Assembly (NCBI RefSeq): GCF_024137025.1
Contig: NZ_JAMYJR010000058.1
Coordinates: 1-64,000, forward strand
DNA: 64,000 nucleotides
Origin: Paractinoplanes aksuensis
Lineage (GTDB): Bacteria; Actinomycetota; Actinomycetes; Mycobacteriales; Micromonosporaceae
Direction: 5' to 3'
Made by a program: the position numbers and the translations under genes. Position 1 is the first letter of the stretch. Every line of letters begins with the position of its first letter. Below the pieces are notes generated by a model, which was not told the DNA's origin, searched no databases, and saw only the letters and a list, made by a program, of their open reading frames with translations. Positions 63,797 to 64,000 of this stretch are shown in pieces.

Positions 63797-64000
63797 GACG
63801 CCCCCCGGCTGCGGCGCAGCACCACGATGAAGAACGGCGCCCCGAAGAACGCCGTGACCACGCCGATCGGGATCTCGGCCTGCCCGCCGGCCGTGCGGGC
63901 CAGCAGGTCGGCCAGGGCCAGGAACGCGCCGCCGAACAGCACCGACAGCGGCAGGATCGACCGGTAACTGGGCCCGGCCAGTAGCCGCATGGTGTGCGGG
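63793..64000 (-). CDS. FecCD-family permease (3' part only)
   Basis: The last ~68 codons of the gene; the start is beyond the right edge. The visible C-terminus (LPLSVLFGGAFLALADLLARTAGGQAEIPIGVVTAFFGAPFFIVVLRR) is the conserved end of FecCD/BtuC permeases, including the E(I/L)PIGV…GAPFF motif that couples to the ATPase. Confidence 0.93.
   Translation of the reverse strand, partial: PHTMRLLAGPSYRSILPLSVLFGGAFLALADLLARTAGGQAEIPIGVVTAFFGAPFFIVVLRRSRGAS

Overview
The window is high-GC actinobacterial chromosome (GC-rich third codon positions, many GTG starts, 1-4 nt start/stop overlaps). Its content points to Micromonosporaceae, for example an Actinoplanes or Micromonospora relative: a type VII (ESX) locus with an SseB-repeat protein, the futalosine menaquinone genes mqnA and mqnC, and a complete 14-subunit nuo operon. 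The genus is an inference; no rRNA or tRNA gene was seen.

Layout. 1-2.6 kb: a Tad/Flp-type secretion operon on the minus strand (tadB, tadA, ssd-like). 2.8-9.7 kb: STAS anti-anti-sigma protein, HAD phosphatase, PH-like membrane protein, a degenerate Fic-fold protein, acetyl-CoA synthetase, a lipoprotein and an epoxide-hydrolase-like protein; this order resembles the M. tuberculosis Rv3660c-Rv3670 neighbourhood. 9.7-16.4 kb: a type VII secretion island with a 121-aa protein, a 1055-aa protein of two SseB-like domains around a long Pro/Ala repeat linker, two WXG100 proteins and divergent EccE; no EccB/C/D or mycosin is present. 16.4-21.5 kb: holin-like protein, 17-bp tandem repeat, GNAT, RarD, orphan zinc-finger anti-sigma factor, IclR regulator and MFS exporter. 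21.5-42.7 kb: a respiratory block with polyprenyl diphosphate synthase, nuoN to nuoA (minus strand), geranylgeranyl-reductase-type MenJ, MenG and MqnC. MqnA lies apart at 56-57 kb. 42.7-46.7 kb: SNF2 helicase plus SWIM zinc-finger protein. 46.7-57 kb: HxlR regulator/hydrolase pair, a frameshifted deaminase overlapping peptidase E, secreted GH64 glucanase, aldo/keto reductase, SDR, AraC, methyltransferase and an LPVTG-anchored protein. 57-64 kb: HelD-like helicase, a regulator/ABC exporter operon behind a CAAAG/CTTTG operator array, a VOC protein, and an Fe-type ABC ATPase with a partial permease.

How parts work together: NuoA-N passes electrons from NADH to menaquinone. The window encodes side-chain synthesis (polyprenyl synthase), two head-group steps (MqnA, MqnC), the final methylation (MenG) and side-chain saturation (MenJ). 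The ESX genes form a likely substrate/chaperone module whose ATPase must lie elsewhere.

Regulatory layer: many genes show a TANNNT -10 hexamer 6-7 nt before the start codon, a leaderless architecture. At least seven exact TTRTCCACA (DnaA-box-like) sites occur, all between genes and often paired. Several perfect hairpins act as terminators or leader elements. The strongest candidates for something undescribed are the SseB-repeat/121-aa ESX pair, the paired DnaA-like boxes, the three G-loop hairpins at 3180-3273, and an ArsR-head/transporter-tail deletion scar translationally joined to mqnA.
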